Source: Methanomassiliicoccales archaeon PtaB.Bin134 (GTDB lineage: Archaea > Thermoplasmatota > Thermoplasmata > Methanomassiliicoccales > UBA472). From it: a stretch of DNA of 25,040 nucleotides. The DNA lies in contig MVPZ01000104.1 in NCBI GenBank assembly GCA_002067045.1, positions 1 through 25,040 of the forward strand, read 5' to 3'. A program made the translations under genes and the position numbers. Below are positions 7,675 through 15,429 of the stretch, one piece after another. Every line of letters starts with the position of its first letter. The stretch's first letter is position 1. The notes below the pieces were generated by a model that was given only the letters and a program-made list of their open reading frames with translations, was not told the origin of the DNA and ran no database searches.

Positions 7675-8355
7675 GTGATAACAATGTGCGAAGATTGTGA
7701 AGATTCTATGATGGGCCTGCCCCTTATAGGGGACAAATTTCCGAACATGGTGGTAACCACCACCCACGGTCCGATGAGCCTTCCGAAGGATGTGGAGGGT
7801 AAGTGGTTGGTCCTTTTCAGCCACCCTGCTGATTTTACCCCAACCTGCACCACGGAGTTCGTGGCCTTCGCCAAGAGGGCCGAGGAGTTCGAGAAGATGA
7901 ACGCTGTGCTGGTGGGATTGTCCATCGACCAGGTCTTCTCCCACATCAAGTGGGTGGAGTGGATCGAGGAGAACATCGGGGTCAAGATACCTTTCCCCAT
8001 CATTGCCGACCACGGGGACGTGGCCATGAGGCTGGGGATGATCCACCCGGGAAAGGCCAGCAACACCGTGAGGGCGGTCTTCCTGATCGACCCCAAGGGC
8101 ATAATCCGCCTGATAATCTACTACCCTCAGGAGATCGGCCGCAGCGTCGCCGAGGTGGTCCGCGCCCTGAAGGCCCTGCAGTTCTGCGACAAGAACGCTC
8201 TGGCCACCCCGGAGGGATGGCCCAACAGCGAGCTCATAGGGGACCGCGCCATCCTGCCCCCGCCCCGGGACGTCAAGACCGCCATGGAGCGGAAGAAGAA
8301 CGTCGGCAAGGGCAAGGACTGCTACGACTGGTGGTTCTGCACCAAGAAGCTCTGA
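7675..8355 (+). CDS. Peroxiredoxin (AhpC/TSA, archaeal Prx6-like)
   Basis: This thiol peroxidase reduces H2O2 and organic peroxides in the cytosol. The active-site signature '[13 protein letters not shown]' carries the peroxidatic Cys58. Two C-terminal cysteines (Cys216 and Cys222 in 'CYDWWFC') match the archaeal Prx6-type enzymes, such as that of Aeropyrum, which resolve through a C-terminal CX5C. The 226-residue length is typical. The start is ambiguous: the GTG at 7675 fits the TATA spacing seen elsewhere in the window, the ATG at 7684 is three codons in, and an ATG at 7711 would match the usual family N-terminus (just before 'PLIGDKFP'). If either upstream start is right, the protein has an extra N-terminal 'CEDC' motif. 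It is monocistronic and convergent with the permease gene. Confidence 0.95.
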   Translation: MITMCEDCEDSMMGLPLIGDKFPNMVVTTTHGPMSLPKDVEGKWLVLFSHPADFTPTCTTEFVAFAKRAEEFEKMNAVLVGLSIDQVFSHIKWVEWIEENIGVKIPFPIIADHGDVAMRLGMIHPGKASNTVRAVFLIDPKGIIRLIIYYPQEIGRSVAEVVRALKALQFCDKNALATPEGWPNSELIGDRAILPPPRDVKTAMERKKNVGKGKDCYDWWFCTKKL

Positions 8356-8394
8356 GCCGTCGAAACCCCTTCTCACAAACCACTTATCAATTTT

Positions 8395-9663
8395 CTACAG
8401 GGCGCCTAGGAACAGCACTGAGATGAGCAGAGTGACCAGGGTCACCGGCAGCCCGGCCCTGACGAAGTCCCACAGCCGCACCTCCACGCCCATGCCCAGT
8501 CCCTTCTCCACAACGATGACATTGGCCGCCGCCCCCAGGATGGTGGCGTTCCCGGCCAGGGTCGATGAGGCAGCCAGCGTAAGCCACAGGGGGTCCTGAC
8601 CCAGGGGGATGGCCGGGGACAGCAGCATGACCGCGGGAACGTTGCTTATCAGGTTCGAAAGCACAGAGGATATCAGGGTGAGGCCGGCCACACCGGCGAC
8701 CCCCGCGCCCATGCCCTCGAAGTAGTTCAGCATCAGGTCCATCAGTCCCGAGGTCTCCACGCCCTTGAGCAGTATGAACAGGCCGACGAAGAACAGCACT
8801 AGGGTCCAATCCACCCCGCGCAGGATGGGCGTGGTGCCTGTGTCCCTCTTGATGAGGGGAAGGGCGAGAAGTAGGAACGCCCCTCCGAGGAATGCTATCA
8901 AGGAGATGGGGGCTCCGAGCCAGGGCGAGGCCAGGAAACCGATGAACACCGTCACCAGCACCGCCATGACCATGATGAACGGGCCCTCGACCCTGGTCTT
9001 GGAGGCCGGGGAAAGGGGGCAGCGGACGGGCACCGGGCGGAATCCCGCCTCGAAGATATCCCTGCGGAACACCAGGGCGGTCAGGGCCACGGCCACCGCC
9101 AGGGACGCAAGGGCCAGGGGCGTGAGCGCCAGGGCGAAGTCGGAGAAGGATATCCCCGACTGAATGAGAATGTACGCGTTCTGCGGATTGCCCACCCCGG
9201 TGGCCACCGACCCGATGTTGGCCGCCAGGGCCTCTCCCACCAGGAACGGGACCGGGTTGGCGTCCATGTAGCGGGCCACCTTGATGATGATGGGGGTGAA
9301 CATCAGCACCACGGTGTCGTTCAGGATGAGCGCGGACAGCAGGGCGGTGATCCCCATGGTCACCCAAAGGAAGGTGAACCGGTCTCGGCATCTTGCCACC
9401 AGCAAGGCTGATACCTTGTCGAAAAGGCCGGTGATCTCCAGACAGGAGACGATGATCATCATCCCCAGGAGCAGGCCGATGATATCCAGGTCTATGGCCT
9501 CGATGACCTCCTCGGCCGAGAGGACCCCCAGGACGATCATCAGCAGCGCACCGAAAAGCGCCGCCGCTGGACGGTCTATGCTCACGCTACGTACACGTCT
9601 CACCGATATGAGGGCGTAAGTGAACAGGAAAACCAGCAGGGCCAACCAGGTGACGGTCTGCAT
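8395..9663 (-). CDS. SLC13/ArsB-NhaD superfamily permease (CitMHS-like)
   Basis: This is a polytopic inner-membrane ion transporter of 422 residues with about 11-12 hydrophobic helices. The Ion Transporter superfamily signature is visible twice: 'LNDTVVLMFTPI' with 'ATGVGNPQNAYIL' in the first half, and 'SNLISNVPAVMLLSP' with 'GNATILGAAANVIV' in the second. This internal duplication is characteristic of the family. The substrate (dicarboxylate, citrate, arsenite or Na+/H+) cannot be read from the sequence. The frame is open from a TTG at 9684. The ATG at 9663 is preferred because it follows a TATA-like TTAATTATCC by about 30 bases. It ends in TAG. The gene lies directly downstream of an Lrp-type regulator on the same strand, which may control it. 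Confidence 0.88.
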   Translation of the reverse strand: MQTVTWLALLVFLFTYALISVRRVRSVSIDRPAAALFGALLMIVLGVLSAEEVIEAIDLDIIGLLLGMMIIVSCLEITGLFDKVSALLVARCRDRFTFLWVTMGITALLSALILNDTVVLMFTPIIIKVARYMDANPVPFLVGEALAANIGSVATGVGNPQNAYILIQSGISFSDFALALTPLALASLAVAVALTALVFRRDIFEAGFRPVPVRCPLSPASKTRVEGPFIMVMAVLVTVFIGFLASPWLGAPISLIAFLGGAFLLLALPLIKRDTGTTPILRGVDWTLVLFFVGLFILLKGVETSGLMDLMLNYFEGMGAGVAGVAGLTLISSVLSNLISNVPAVMLLSPAIPLGQDPLWLTLAASSTLAGNATILGAAANVIVVEKGLGMGVEVRLWDFVRAGLPVTLVTLLISVLFLGAL

Positions 9664-9704
9664 CCTGGAGGTATACAAAATCAAGGATAATTAAGGAAAC
9701 CCCA

Positions 9705-10151
9705 TCAAACCGATCCCGGGTACCTCACGGTGCGGTCCAGCACCAACCGGACGTCCAGGCGCCTGAAGCCCAGGGGTCGGATGCTGCGGTCCAGGAATCG
9801 CAGGAGCTCCCGGCGGTCGGAGGCATGGACCCTGAACATTATCCTAGGCTCCCCGGTGACCTTCATCACCTCGCTGACGCTCTCCATGGACATCAGCGAT
9901 CCGATGGCCCGGCCCTCCGACTCGACGTCGATGTCCGCCAGAACCAATGCCTCAGCGTCTATGTCCAGGCGTTCCTGGTCCACGATGATGGAGTAGCCGA
10001 GGATGAGCCTCTCCTCCTCCATCTTGCGTACCCGGTCCCTGACCGTGGAGGCGGAGCGGTCCAGCGATCCGGCTATCTCCTCGATGCTGATCTTGCCATT
10101 GCCCTGAAGTATGCGCAATATGGCCTCGTCCAGATCGTCCTGGGCCATCAT
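9705..10151 (-). CDS. Lrp/AsnC-family transcriptional regulator
   Basis: This is a feast/famine-type DNA-binding regulator of 148 residues. An N-terminal winged helix-turn-helix ('ISIEEIAGSLDRSASTVRDR', then 'VRKMEEERLILGYSI') is followed by an alpha/beta RAM ligand-binding and oligomerisation domain of about 80 residues. The frame is open from a TTG at 10181. The ATG at 10151 or the adjacent one at 10148 is chosen because GTTTATAA at 10172-10179 sits 25 bases upstream, where a promoter for a leaderless mRNA should be. The longer version would put the TATA box inside the coding sequence. That TATA box also overlaps the stop codon of the NUDIX gene. The ligand and targets are unknown; the neighbouring permease and NUDIX genes are candidates. 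Confidence 0.92.
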   Translation of the reverse strand: MMAQDDLDEAILRILQGNGKISIEEIAGSLDRSASTVRDRVRKMEEERLILGYSIIVDQERLDIDAEALVLADIDVESEGRAIGSLMSMESVSEVMKVTGEPRIMFRVHASDRRELLRFLDRSIRPLGFRRLDVRLVLDRTVRYPGSV

Positions 10152-10171
10152 GGTACATATCTCCATGGCGA

Positions 10172-10179
10172 TTATAAAC
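10172..10179 (-). promoter_or_regulatory. TATA box for the Lrp/AsnC gene
   Basis: GTTTATAA on the minus strand is centred 25 bases before the ATG at 10151. It overlaps the TAA stop of the upstream NUDIX gene, so the regulator can be transcribed independently of it. Confidence 0.55.
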
Positions 10180-10873
10180 AATGTGCCGACGCCCGCAACC
10201 CCTCCCGGACCATCCGGTCATGGTCGAAGGCCATGGGCGGCAGGTCATCGGGATCGAAGAATCCCGCGTCCTCCGCGTCATCTCCGGGACGCATATCCCC
10301 ACCCAGTTCCACCAGCAGATAGAGCAGGGACACGAAATGTCCACGGGGGTCCCTCGAAGGATCGGAATGGACGCCGAGCAGTCCGAGCACCTCGGTGCGG
10401 ATCCCGGTCTCCTCCAGAACCTCCCGGACCACGCATTCCTCCGCCCTCTCCCCATACTCGACGATCCCCCCGGGCAGGGCGTAGCTGCCCTTGTGGGGGT
10501 CCCGGCCCCTGCGCACCAGCAGCACCTTTCCCTGCCTGATGAGCAATCCGTCGCAGGTCAGGGTTGGCTTGCGCCAAAGGTGGGCCAGCTGCTCATCGAG
10601 GAGGCGTCGCTTCAGGGACATCTCCTCGATCATCTCGAGGGCCTTGGGGGTCAATTCCTCCCCATCCACAAGCCTGAGTTCAAGGTCCGCCTCCATGGCG
10701 CGGAGCCTGGCGCGCAGCGAGTCCGCGCTCACCCCGTGCGCTCGGGCCGCTCCCTCCAACCCTCTGCCGCGCAGGTCCATTAAGAGACGGTGACCCTCCT
10801 GGTCCAGGATATCCCGATCGCCATCGGTGAGGACCGCCTCCGCCCTGAGGCCGTAAGACATGGCCATACCCAT
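10172..10873 (-). CDS. NUDIX hydrolase with N-terminal ModE/LysR-like winged HTH
   Basis: This is a 233-residue two-domain protein. Residues about 20-95 look like a ModE/LysR-type winged helix ('GLEGAARAHGVSADSLRARL', then 'LELRLVDGEELTPKALEMI'), including the family's 'LT-P-A' wing. Residues about 105-225 are a NUDIX domain with a complete box, G-x5-E-x7-RE-V-x-EE-x-GI in 'GIVEYGERAEECVVREV' plus 'LEETGI'. The NUDIX part most resembles ADP-ribose or nucleotide-sugar pyrophosphatases, but its substrate is not identifiable. The fusion suggests either a metabolite-sensing regulator, analogous to NrtR but with the domains in the opposite order, or an enzyme with its own DNA-binding module. ATGs at 10873, 10867 and 10861 are all possible starts. 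It is divergent from NOG1 and upstream of the Lrp gene. Confidence 0.85.
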   Translation of the reverse strand: MGMAMSYGLRAEAVLTDGDRDILDQEGHRLLMDLRGRGLEGAARAHGVSADSLRARLRAMEADLELRLVDGEELTPKALEMIEEMSLKRRLLDEQLAHLWRKPTLTCDGLLIRQGKVLLVRRGRDPHKGSYALPGGIVEYGERAEECVVREVLEETGIRTEVLGLLGVHSDPSRDPRGHFVSLLYLLVELGGDMRPGDDAEDAGFFDPDDLPPMAFDHDRMVREGLRASAHCL

Positions 10874-10884
10874 GTTTTATAAAC
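10874..10884 (+). promoter_or_regulatory. TATA box of NOG1, near-palindromic in the divergent spacer
   Basis: GTTTTATAAAC is centred 28 bases before the NOG1 GTG at 10907, which is right for a leaderless start. It reads nearly the same on the minus strand and abuts the first ATG of the divergent NUDIX gene. Confidence 0.6.
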
Positions 10885-10906
10885 TACCTCTACTTTGTGA
10901 CGGTCC

Positions 10907-11893
10907 GTGCACAATCTAAGGAAACGCGTTCCAACCATTCTCACCTCCGATGAGATACTGGACAAGGCCTTTCGCAAGGTCAACAAGATCGACAAGGTCG
11001 GTCAGGACAAGGTGGAGATGGTCAAGCGCAAGTCGATGGCCCGCATAGCATCCGCCACCGACGTAATCTCTTCCACGCTGCAGAAGTACGTCAAGGCCTT
11101 CCCGAGCATCAACGCCCGGGATGATTTCCTGGCCGAGATGATCGAGGTCACCGTGGGGGTGGACCGCCTGAAGAAGGCCCTGTCCAACCTTGATTGGGCC
11201 TCCTCCAAGGTCAAGGAGCTGCAGAAGCAGTACACATCCAAGGTCATGACCTCCTCCTCGGTGCAGGCCGCCGACAACGCCCGAAAGGCCTTCTACGGAA
11301 GGGCGTCCTCCATCGTGAACAAGGTCTCCCCGGACCTGGAGTTCCTGACCTACGCCCGCAATGAGTTCCGCAAGGTGCCGGACTTCGACGACAACATGAT
11401 GACCTTCGTCATCGCCGGCTTTCCCAACGTGGGCAAGAGCCAGTTCCTTACCAGGATATCCAAGGCTGAGCCCGAGGTGGCCGCCTACCCCTTCACCACC
11501 AAGGGCATCGAGGTGGGGATTCACGAGGCCAGGTACCGAAGGTACCAGGTCATAGACACCCCTGGATTGCTGGACCGGGAGCTGGGGGACCGTAACAGGA
11601 TCGAGATGCAGGCGGTGACCGCCCTGAAGCATCTTGCCAACGCCATACTGTTCATACTGGACCCCTCCGAGACCTGCGGCTACCACATGGAAAGCCAGCT
11701 CCGCCTTCTGGATTCCGTGCGCGAGCTCTTCCCCGGTGTACCTATTCTGGTGGTCGAGAACAAGGTGGACATCATGGACAGCGGTTCCGAAAGGCTGAAG
11801 ATGAGCGCGGCCAGCGGGGCCGGGGTCCCCGAGGTCATGGCCGCCCTTCGCGAATCGGTTAAGCATCTGGAGAAGGACGAGGCGCTGTTCTAG
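10907..11893 (+). CDS. NOG1-type GTP-binding protein (ribosome biogenesis GTPase)
   Basis: This is a TRAFAC GTPase of the OBG/NOG1 group, the archaeal counterpart of the eukaryotic 60S assembly factor Nog1. It has 328 residues. An N-terminal helical domain of about 165 residues is followed by the G domain: G1 'GFPNVGKS' near residue 172, G2 with 'FTTKGIEVG', G3 'DTPGLLDR', G4 'NKVD' near 285 and G5 'SAASG' near 301. The eukaryotic C-terminal extension is absent, as usual in archaea. The GTG start follows a TATA box at leaderless spacing and lacks a Shine-Dalgarno sequence. The stop is TAG, with a second in-frame TAG nine codons later. polC begins 40 bp downstream with its own TATA box. Confidence 0.93.
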   Translation: MHNLRKRVPTILTSDEILDKAFRKVNKIDKVGQDKVEMVKRKSMARIASATDVISSTLQKYVKAFPSINARDDFLAEMIEVTVGVDRLKKALSNLDWASSKVKELQKQYTSKVMTSSSVQAADNARKAFYGRASSIVNKVSPDLEFLTYARNEFRKVPDFDDNMMTFVIAGFPNVGKSQFLTRISKAEPEVAAYPFTTKGIEVGIHEARYRRYQVIDTPGLLDRELGDRNRIEMQAVTALKHLANAILFILDPSETCGYHMESQLRLLDSVRELFPGVPILVVENKVDIMDSGSERLKMSAASGAGVPEVMAALRESVKHLEKDEALF

Positions 11894-11899
11894 GCAAAA

Positions 11900-11911
11900 C
11901 GTTTTAATTTT
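11900..11911 (+). promoter_or_regulatory. TATA-like box for polC (DP2)
   Basis: CGTTTTAATTTT is preceded by the BRE-like GCAAAA. It is centred about 28 bases before the GTG at 11934, again at leaderless spacing. Confidence 0.5.
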
Positions 11912-11933
11912 CCCTCCCCCTAGGGCGGAAGGG

Positions 11934-14900
11934 GTGCCCTTGCAAGAACTGGCCTGCAGCGAGTCCATGCGCCGATACTTCTCCGACCTGTTCAGGGAGA
12001 ACGAGCGCTGCTACGCCCTGGCCAAGGAGGCCCGCTCCAAAGGGCTGGACCCCAGCCTGGAGATCGAGATACCGCAGGCCGAGGACCTGGCCGCCAGGGT
12101 GGAGAAGCAGCTCTCGGATTACCAGGTGGAGGGGGTGGCCGAGCGTATTAGGGACATATCCCGGCGCATAGAGAGCCGCGAGGAGGTCTCCCTGTTCATC
12201 GCCAAGGAGCTGGCCAAGGAGGCGGTCAAGGCCCAGGAGGGCCGGGAGATGGCCATCGAGAGGGCCGTGCGCGTGGGGCTGTCCGTTCTCACCGAGGGCA
12301 TCCTGGTCGCCCCCATCGTGGGCATCGCCGGGGTCAAGATAAACCCCAACGTCGACGGGACGGAGTACCTTTCCGTTTTCTTCAACGGCCCCATCCGCTC
12401 CGCGGGCGGTACCGCCCAGGCCATGAGCGTGCTCATCGCCGACGTGGTGCGCCGGGAGTTCGGCATAGGGGCCTACCAGCCCACGCACGGGGAGGTGGAG
12501 AGGCTCAAGGAGGAGATCCCCCTCTACAAGCAGGCCCAGCACCTGCAGTTCACCCCCTCCAACGAGGAGATCGAGATCATCTACAAGAACTGCCCGGTGT
12601 GCGTGGACGGGGAGAAGACCGAGGACGTGGAGATATCCGGGTTCCGCAACCTGCCGAGGATAAAGACCAACTCCGTGAGGGGCGGGGTATGCCTGGTCAT
12701 CGCCGAGGGGCTCTGCCTGAAGGCCCCCAAGCTGGAGAAGCACGTCAAGAAGCTGGGGCTGGAGGGCTGGGACTTCATCAGCGAGTACCTGAAAATGAAG
12801 AAGGGCGCGGGCAAGGAGCAGAAGGAGGTCAAGGTGGCCCCGGACTACAAGTACCTCAAGGACATCGTGGCCGGACGGCCGGTGCTGGGGCACCCCTCCC
12901 GCCCGGGCGGTCTCCGGCTGCGATATGGCAGGGGTCGCACCACCGGTCTGGCGGCCATAGCCCTCAACCCCGCCACCATGTACGCCCTGGACGACTTCCT
13001 GGCCATTGGCACCCAGATCAAGATCGAGAGGCCGGGCAAGGCCGGGGCGGTGACCCCATGCGACAGGCTAGAGGGCCCCATCCTCCTGCTGGAGAACGGG
13101 GACCTGGTGCAGACCAATGCAGTGTCGGAGATCTTGGAGGTCAGGGGGCAGGTCAAGGAGATCGTGGACCTGGGGCAGATACTGTTCCCCTTCGGCGAGT
13201 TCGTCGAGAACAACCATGTGCTGGTCCCGGGGGACTACGACCTGGAATGGCACCGGGCGGAGATACGCGCGGCCAACGACTGGCAGCTGCCGGAGGGCTG
13301 GGAGGACCCGCCCTCCTTCGAGGAGGCCCTATCCATGTCCAAGAGGCTGGGGGTGCCTCTGCACCCCAAGTACAACCTGTTCTGGTACGACCTGCCTATG
13401 GAGGAGCTCAGGGAGCTGAGGCGCATAATCCTGGAGAACGGCTCATATCACGATGGCCAGCTGAGCCTGCCACTGGAAGCGGGCGGCAAGAGGGCCCTGG
13501 AGCTCCTGGGGGCCCTGCACCGCGTCCAGGGTACCGACGTGGTCCTGGACCGTTATGCCGACCCCTTGCTCGCCGGTCTCGGCCTGCGCGGGGATGCCGG
13601 GATGGCCGACGTCCATCCGCTGGAAGGGCCGTCGGTCATGGAGGCGGTCTCGAACTGCACCGGGGTGAGGGTCAACCCCCGCTCCGTCACCAGGATAGGC
13701 TCCCGCATGGCCCGGCCGGAGAAGGCCAAGGACCGTTCCATGAAGGCCCCCTCGCACTGCATCTTCCCCCTGGGCATGAACGGGGGACCTCAGCGGCTCA
13801 TGGAGAAGGCCGCTGAGAAGGGGGAGATCAAGGTCAACCTGGGGGTCAGGAAGTGCGATGCGTGCGGTGAGAAGCCGTTCCTCTACTACAGCTGCCCCTG
13901 CGGCGGCCGGACCTCTCCCATGGGCGAGGCGCAGGAGATCAGCATAAACATCAGGGACACCTTGGAACAGGCCAGGGCCACCCTGGGCGAGAGGGCCGTT
14001 CCGCCCAAGCTCAAGGGCGAGAAGGAGCTAAAGTCCAAGGAGATGTGCCCCGAGCCCCTGGAGAAGGGGATACTGCGTCGAAAGCACGAGATCTACGTCA
14101 ACAAGGACGGGACCATACGCTTCGACCTGACCGACGTGCCGCTCACCCACTTCCGTCCCAGGGAGATAGGGCTCAGCGTGGAGAAGGCCCGCGAGCTGGG
14201 GTACGAGAGGGACATCCTGGACCAGCCGCTTGTCGACCCGGAACAGCTCTGCGAGCTGAAGGTGCAGGACATCGTGCCCTCCATCTCATGCGGGGACTTC
14301 ATGGTGCGGGTGGCCGGGTTCATCGACGACCTGCTCGACCGCTTCTACGGGCTTCCCCGCTTCTACAACGCCAAGCGCCGCGAGGACCTCATCGGCCACA
14401 TGGGGATAGGGCTGGCCCCGCACACCTCCGGGGGGATACTGTGCCGGCTGATCGGCTTCACCCGGGCCAGCGTGTGCTTCGGGCACCCCTTCTTCCACGC
14501 GGCCAAGCGCCGGAACGCCGACGGGGACGAGGACAGCGTGGTGCTGCTACTGGACGGCCTTCTGAACTTCTCGCGTTCCTATCTCCCGGACAGCCGGGGC
14601 GGGCTCATGGACGCCCCGCTGGTGCTGGCCATCCGCCTGGACCCCAACGAGGTGGACAAGGAGGCCCAGAACATAGACCTGCTGTGGGAATACCCGTTGG
14701 AGTTCTACCGGGCCTGCGTCGAGTTCAGGCACCCCAAGGATGTGCAGGGGCACATGGACCTGGTGGCCGACCGCATCAAGTCCCTGCTGCAGTACGAGGG
14801 CTTCGGCTTCACCCACGACACCGTGGACATCGCCGAGGGCCCCGCGGAATCAGCCTACAAGACCCTGGAGACCATGATGGACAAGATGACCGCCCAGCTG

Positions 14901-15395
14901 GAGCTGGGCAGGCGCATCCGGGCCGTGGACGAGGCGGACGTGGTGCACCGGGTGATCACCAAGCATTTCCTGCCTGACCTCATCGGCAACCTGAAGAGCT
15001 TCTCCGGCCAGAAGTTCCGTTGCACCAAGTGCGGAGAGAGCTATCGGAGGGTGCCGCTGAGCGGGCATTGCACCTGTGGGAACAAGCTGAACCTCACGGT
15101 GTACGAGGCCAGCGTGAAGAAGTATCTGGAGGTCACCAGCCGCATCGGCCGGGACTACTGCGTCTCCGAGTACACCCAGCAGCGCATACGCCTGATAGAG
15201 AGGTCCATCACCTCGGTGTTCGGGGAGGAGGTGGCCCCGCCGACATTGGCCTCCTTCGACGAGGGGGGCGAGGAGGTCAGGACCGAGCTGCGCTGCGATC
15301 CGGACGCCGATGAGGGGGTGGCGGAACCGGAGGATGAAGAGCGCCCGGCCAGGAGAACGTTCTGCCTGGATGACTTCTGCGAGGCGGAAAAATAA
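11934..15395 (+). CDS. polC: DNA polymerase D (PolD/Pol II) large subunit DP2
   Basis: This is the catalytic large subunit of the archaeal D-family replicative polymerase, which works with the DP1 proofreading subunit (not in this window). It has 1153 residues. The N-terminus 'ACSESMRRYFSDLF' and the block 'EYLSVFFNGPIRSAGGTAQA' are family hallmarks. The catalytic motif 'NADGDEDS' lies near residues 860-867. Zinc-binding Cys clusters are visible at about 220 ('CPVC'), 641-660 ('CDACGEKPF', 'CPCGG') and 1030-1050 ('CTKCGESY', 'CTCGN'). The C-terminus 'RRTFCLDDFC' resembles the PCNA-interacting motif found at DP2 ends. No intein interrupts it, although inteins are common in this gene in other archaea. 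The GTG start lacks a Shine-Dalgarno sequence but has a well-spaced TATA box. It converges on rpoD with a 34-bp gap. Confidence 0.98.
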   Translation: MPLQELACSESMRRYFSDLFRENERCYALAKEARSKGLDPSLEIEIPQAEDLAARVEKQLSDYQVEGVAERIRDISRRIESREEVSLFIAKELAKEAVKAQEGREMAIERAVRVGLSVLTEGILVAPIVGIAGVKINPNVDGTEYLSVFFNGPIRSAGGTAQAMSVLIADVVRREFGIGAYQPTHGEVERLKEEIPLYKQAQHLQFTPSNEEIEIIYKNCPVCVDGEKTEDVEISGFRNLPRIKTNSVRGGVCLVIAEGLCLKAPKLEKHVKKLGLEGWDFISEYLKMKKGAGKEQKEVKVAPDYKYLKDIVAGRPVLGHPSRPGGLRLRYGRGRTTGLAAIALNPATMYALDDFLAIGTQIKIERPGKAGAVTPCDRLEGPILLLENGDLVQTNAVSEILEVRGQVKEIVDLGQILFPFGEFVENNHVLVPGDYDLEWHRAEIRAANDWQLPEGWEDPPSFEEALSMSKRLGVPLHPKYNLFWYDLPMEELRELRRIILENGSYHDGQLSLPLEAGGKRALELLGALHRVQGTDVVLDRYADPLLAGLGLRGDAGMADVHPLEGPSVMEAVSNCTGVRVNPRSVTRIGSRMARPEKAKDRSMKAPSHCIFPLGMNGGPQRLMEKAAEKGEIKVNLGVRKCDACGEKPFLYYSCPCGGRTSPMGEAQEISINIRDTLEQARATLGERAVPPKLKGEKELKSKEMCPEPLEKGILRRKHEIYVNKDGTIRFDLTDVPLTHFRPREIGLSVEKARELGYERDILDQPLVDPEQLCELKVQDIVPSISCGDFMVRVAGFIDDLLDRFYGLPRFYNAKRREDLIGHMGIGLAPHTSGGILCRLIGFTRASVCFGHPFFHAAKRRNADGDEDSVVLLLDGLLNFSRSYLPDSRGGLMDAPLVLAIRLDPNEVDKEAQNIDLLWEYPLEFYRACVEFRHPKDVQGHMDLVADRIKSLLQYEGFGFTHDTVDIAEGPAESAYKTLETMMDKMTAQLELGRRIRAVDEADVVHRVITKHFLPDLIGNLKSFSGQKFRCTKCGESYRRVPLSGHCTCGNKLNLTVYEASVKKYLEVTSRIGRDYCVSEYTQQRIRLIERSITSVFGEEVAPPTLASFDEGGEEVRTELRCDPDADEGVAEPEDEERPARRTFCLDDFCEAEK

Positions 15396-15426
15396 AGAAA
15401 GGGAAAAAGGTCGGCGGCGAACCGCC
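15390..15426 (-). terminator. Hairpin plus T-tract terminator of the S13-S4-S11-RpoD operon
   Basis: On the minus strand, just after the rpoD stop, a perfect GGCGG-TTCG-CCGCC hairpin (15413-15426) is followed by a T-rich run that includes TTTTT at 15404-15408. It has the shape of a bacterial intrinsic terminator with a UUCG tetraloop. The T-tract overlaps the polC stop codon. Archaeal RNA polymerase terminates mainly at U-tracts, so the T-run may be the active part. Confidence 0.6.
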
Positions 15427-15429
15427 TGT

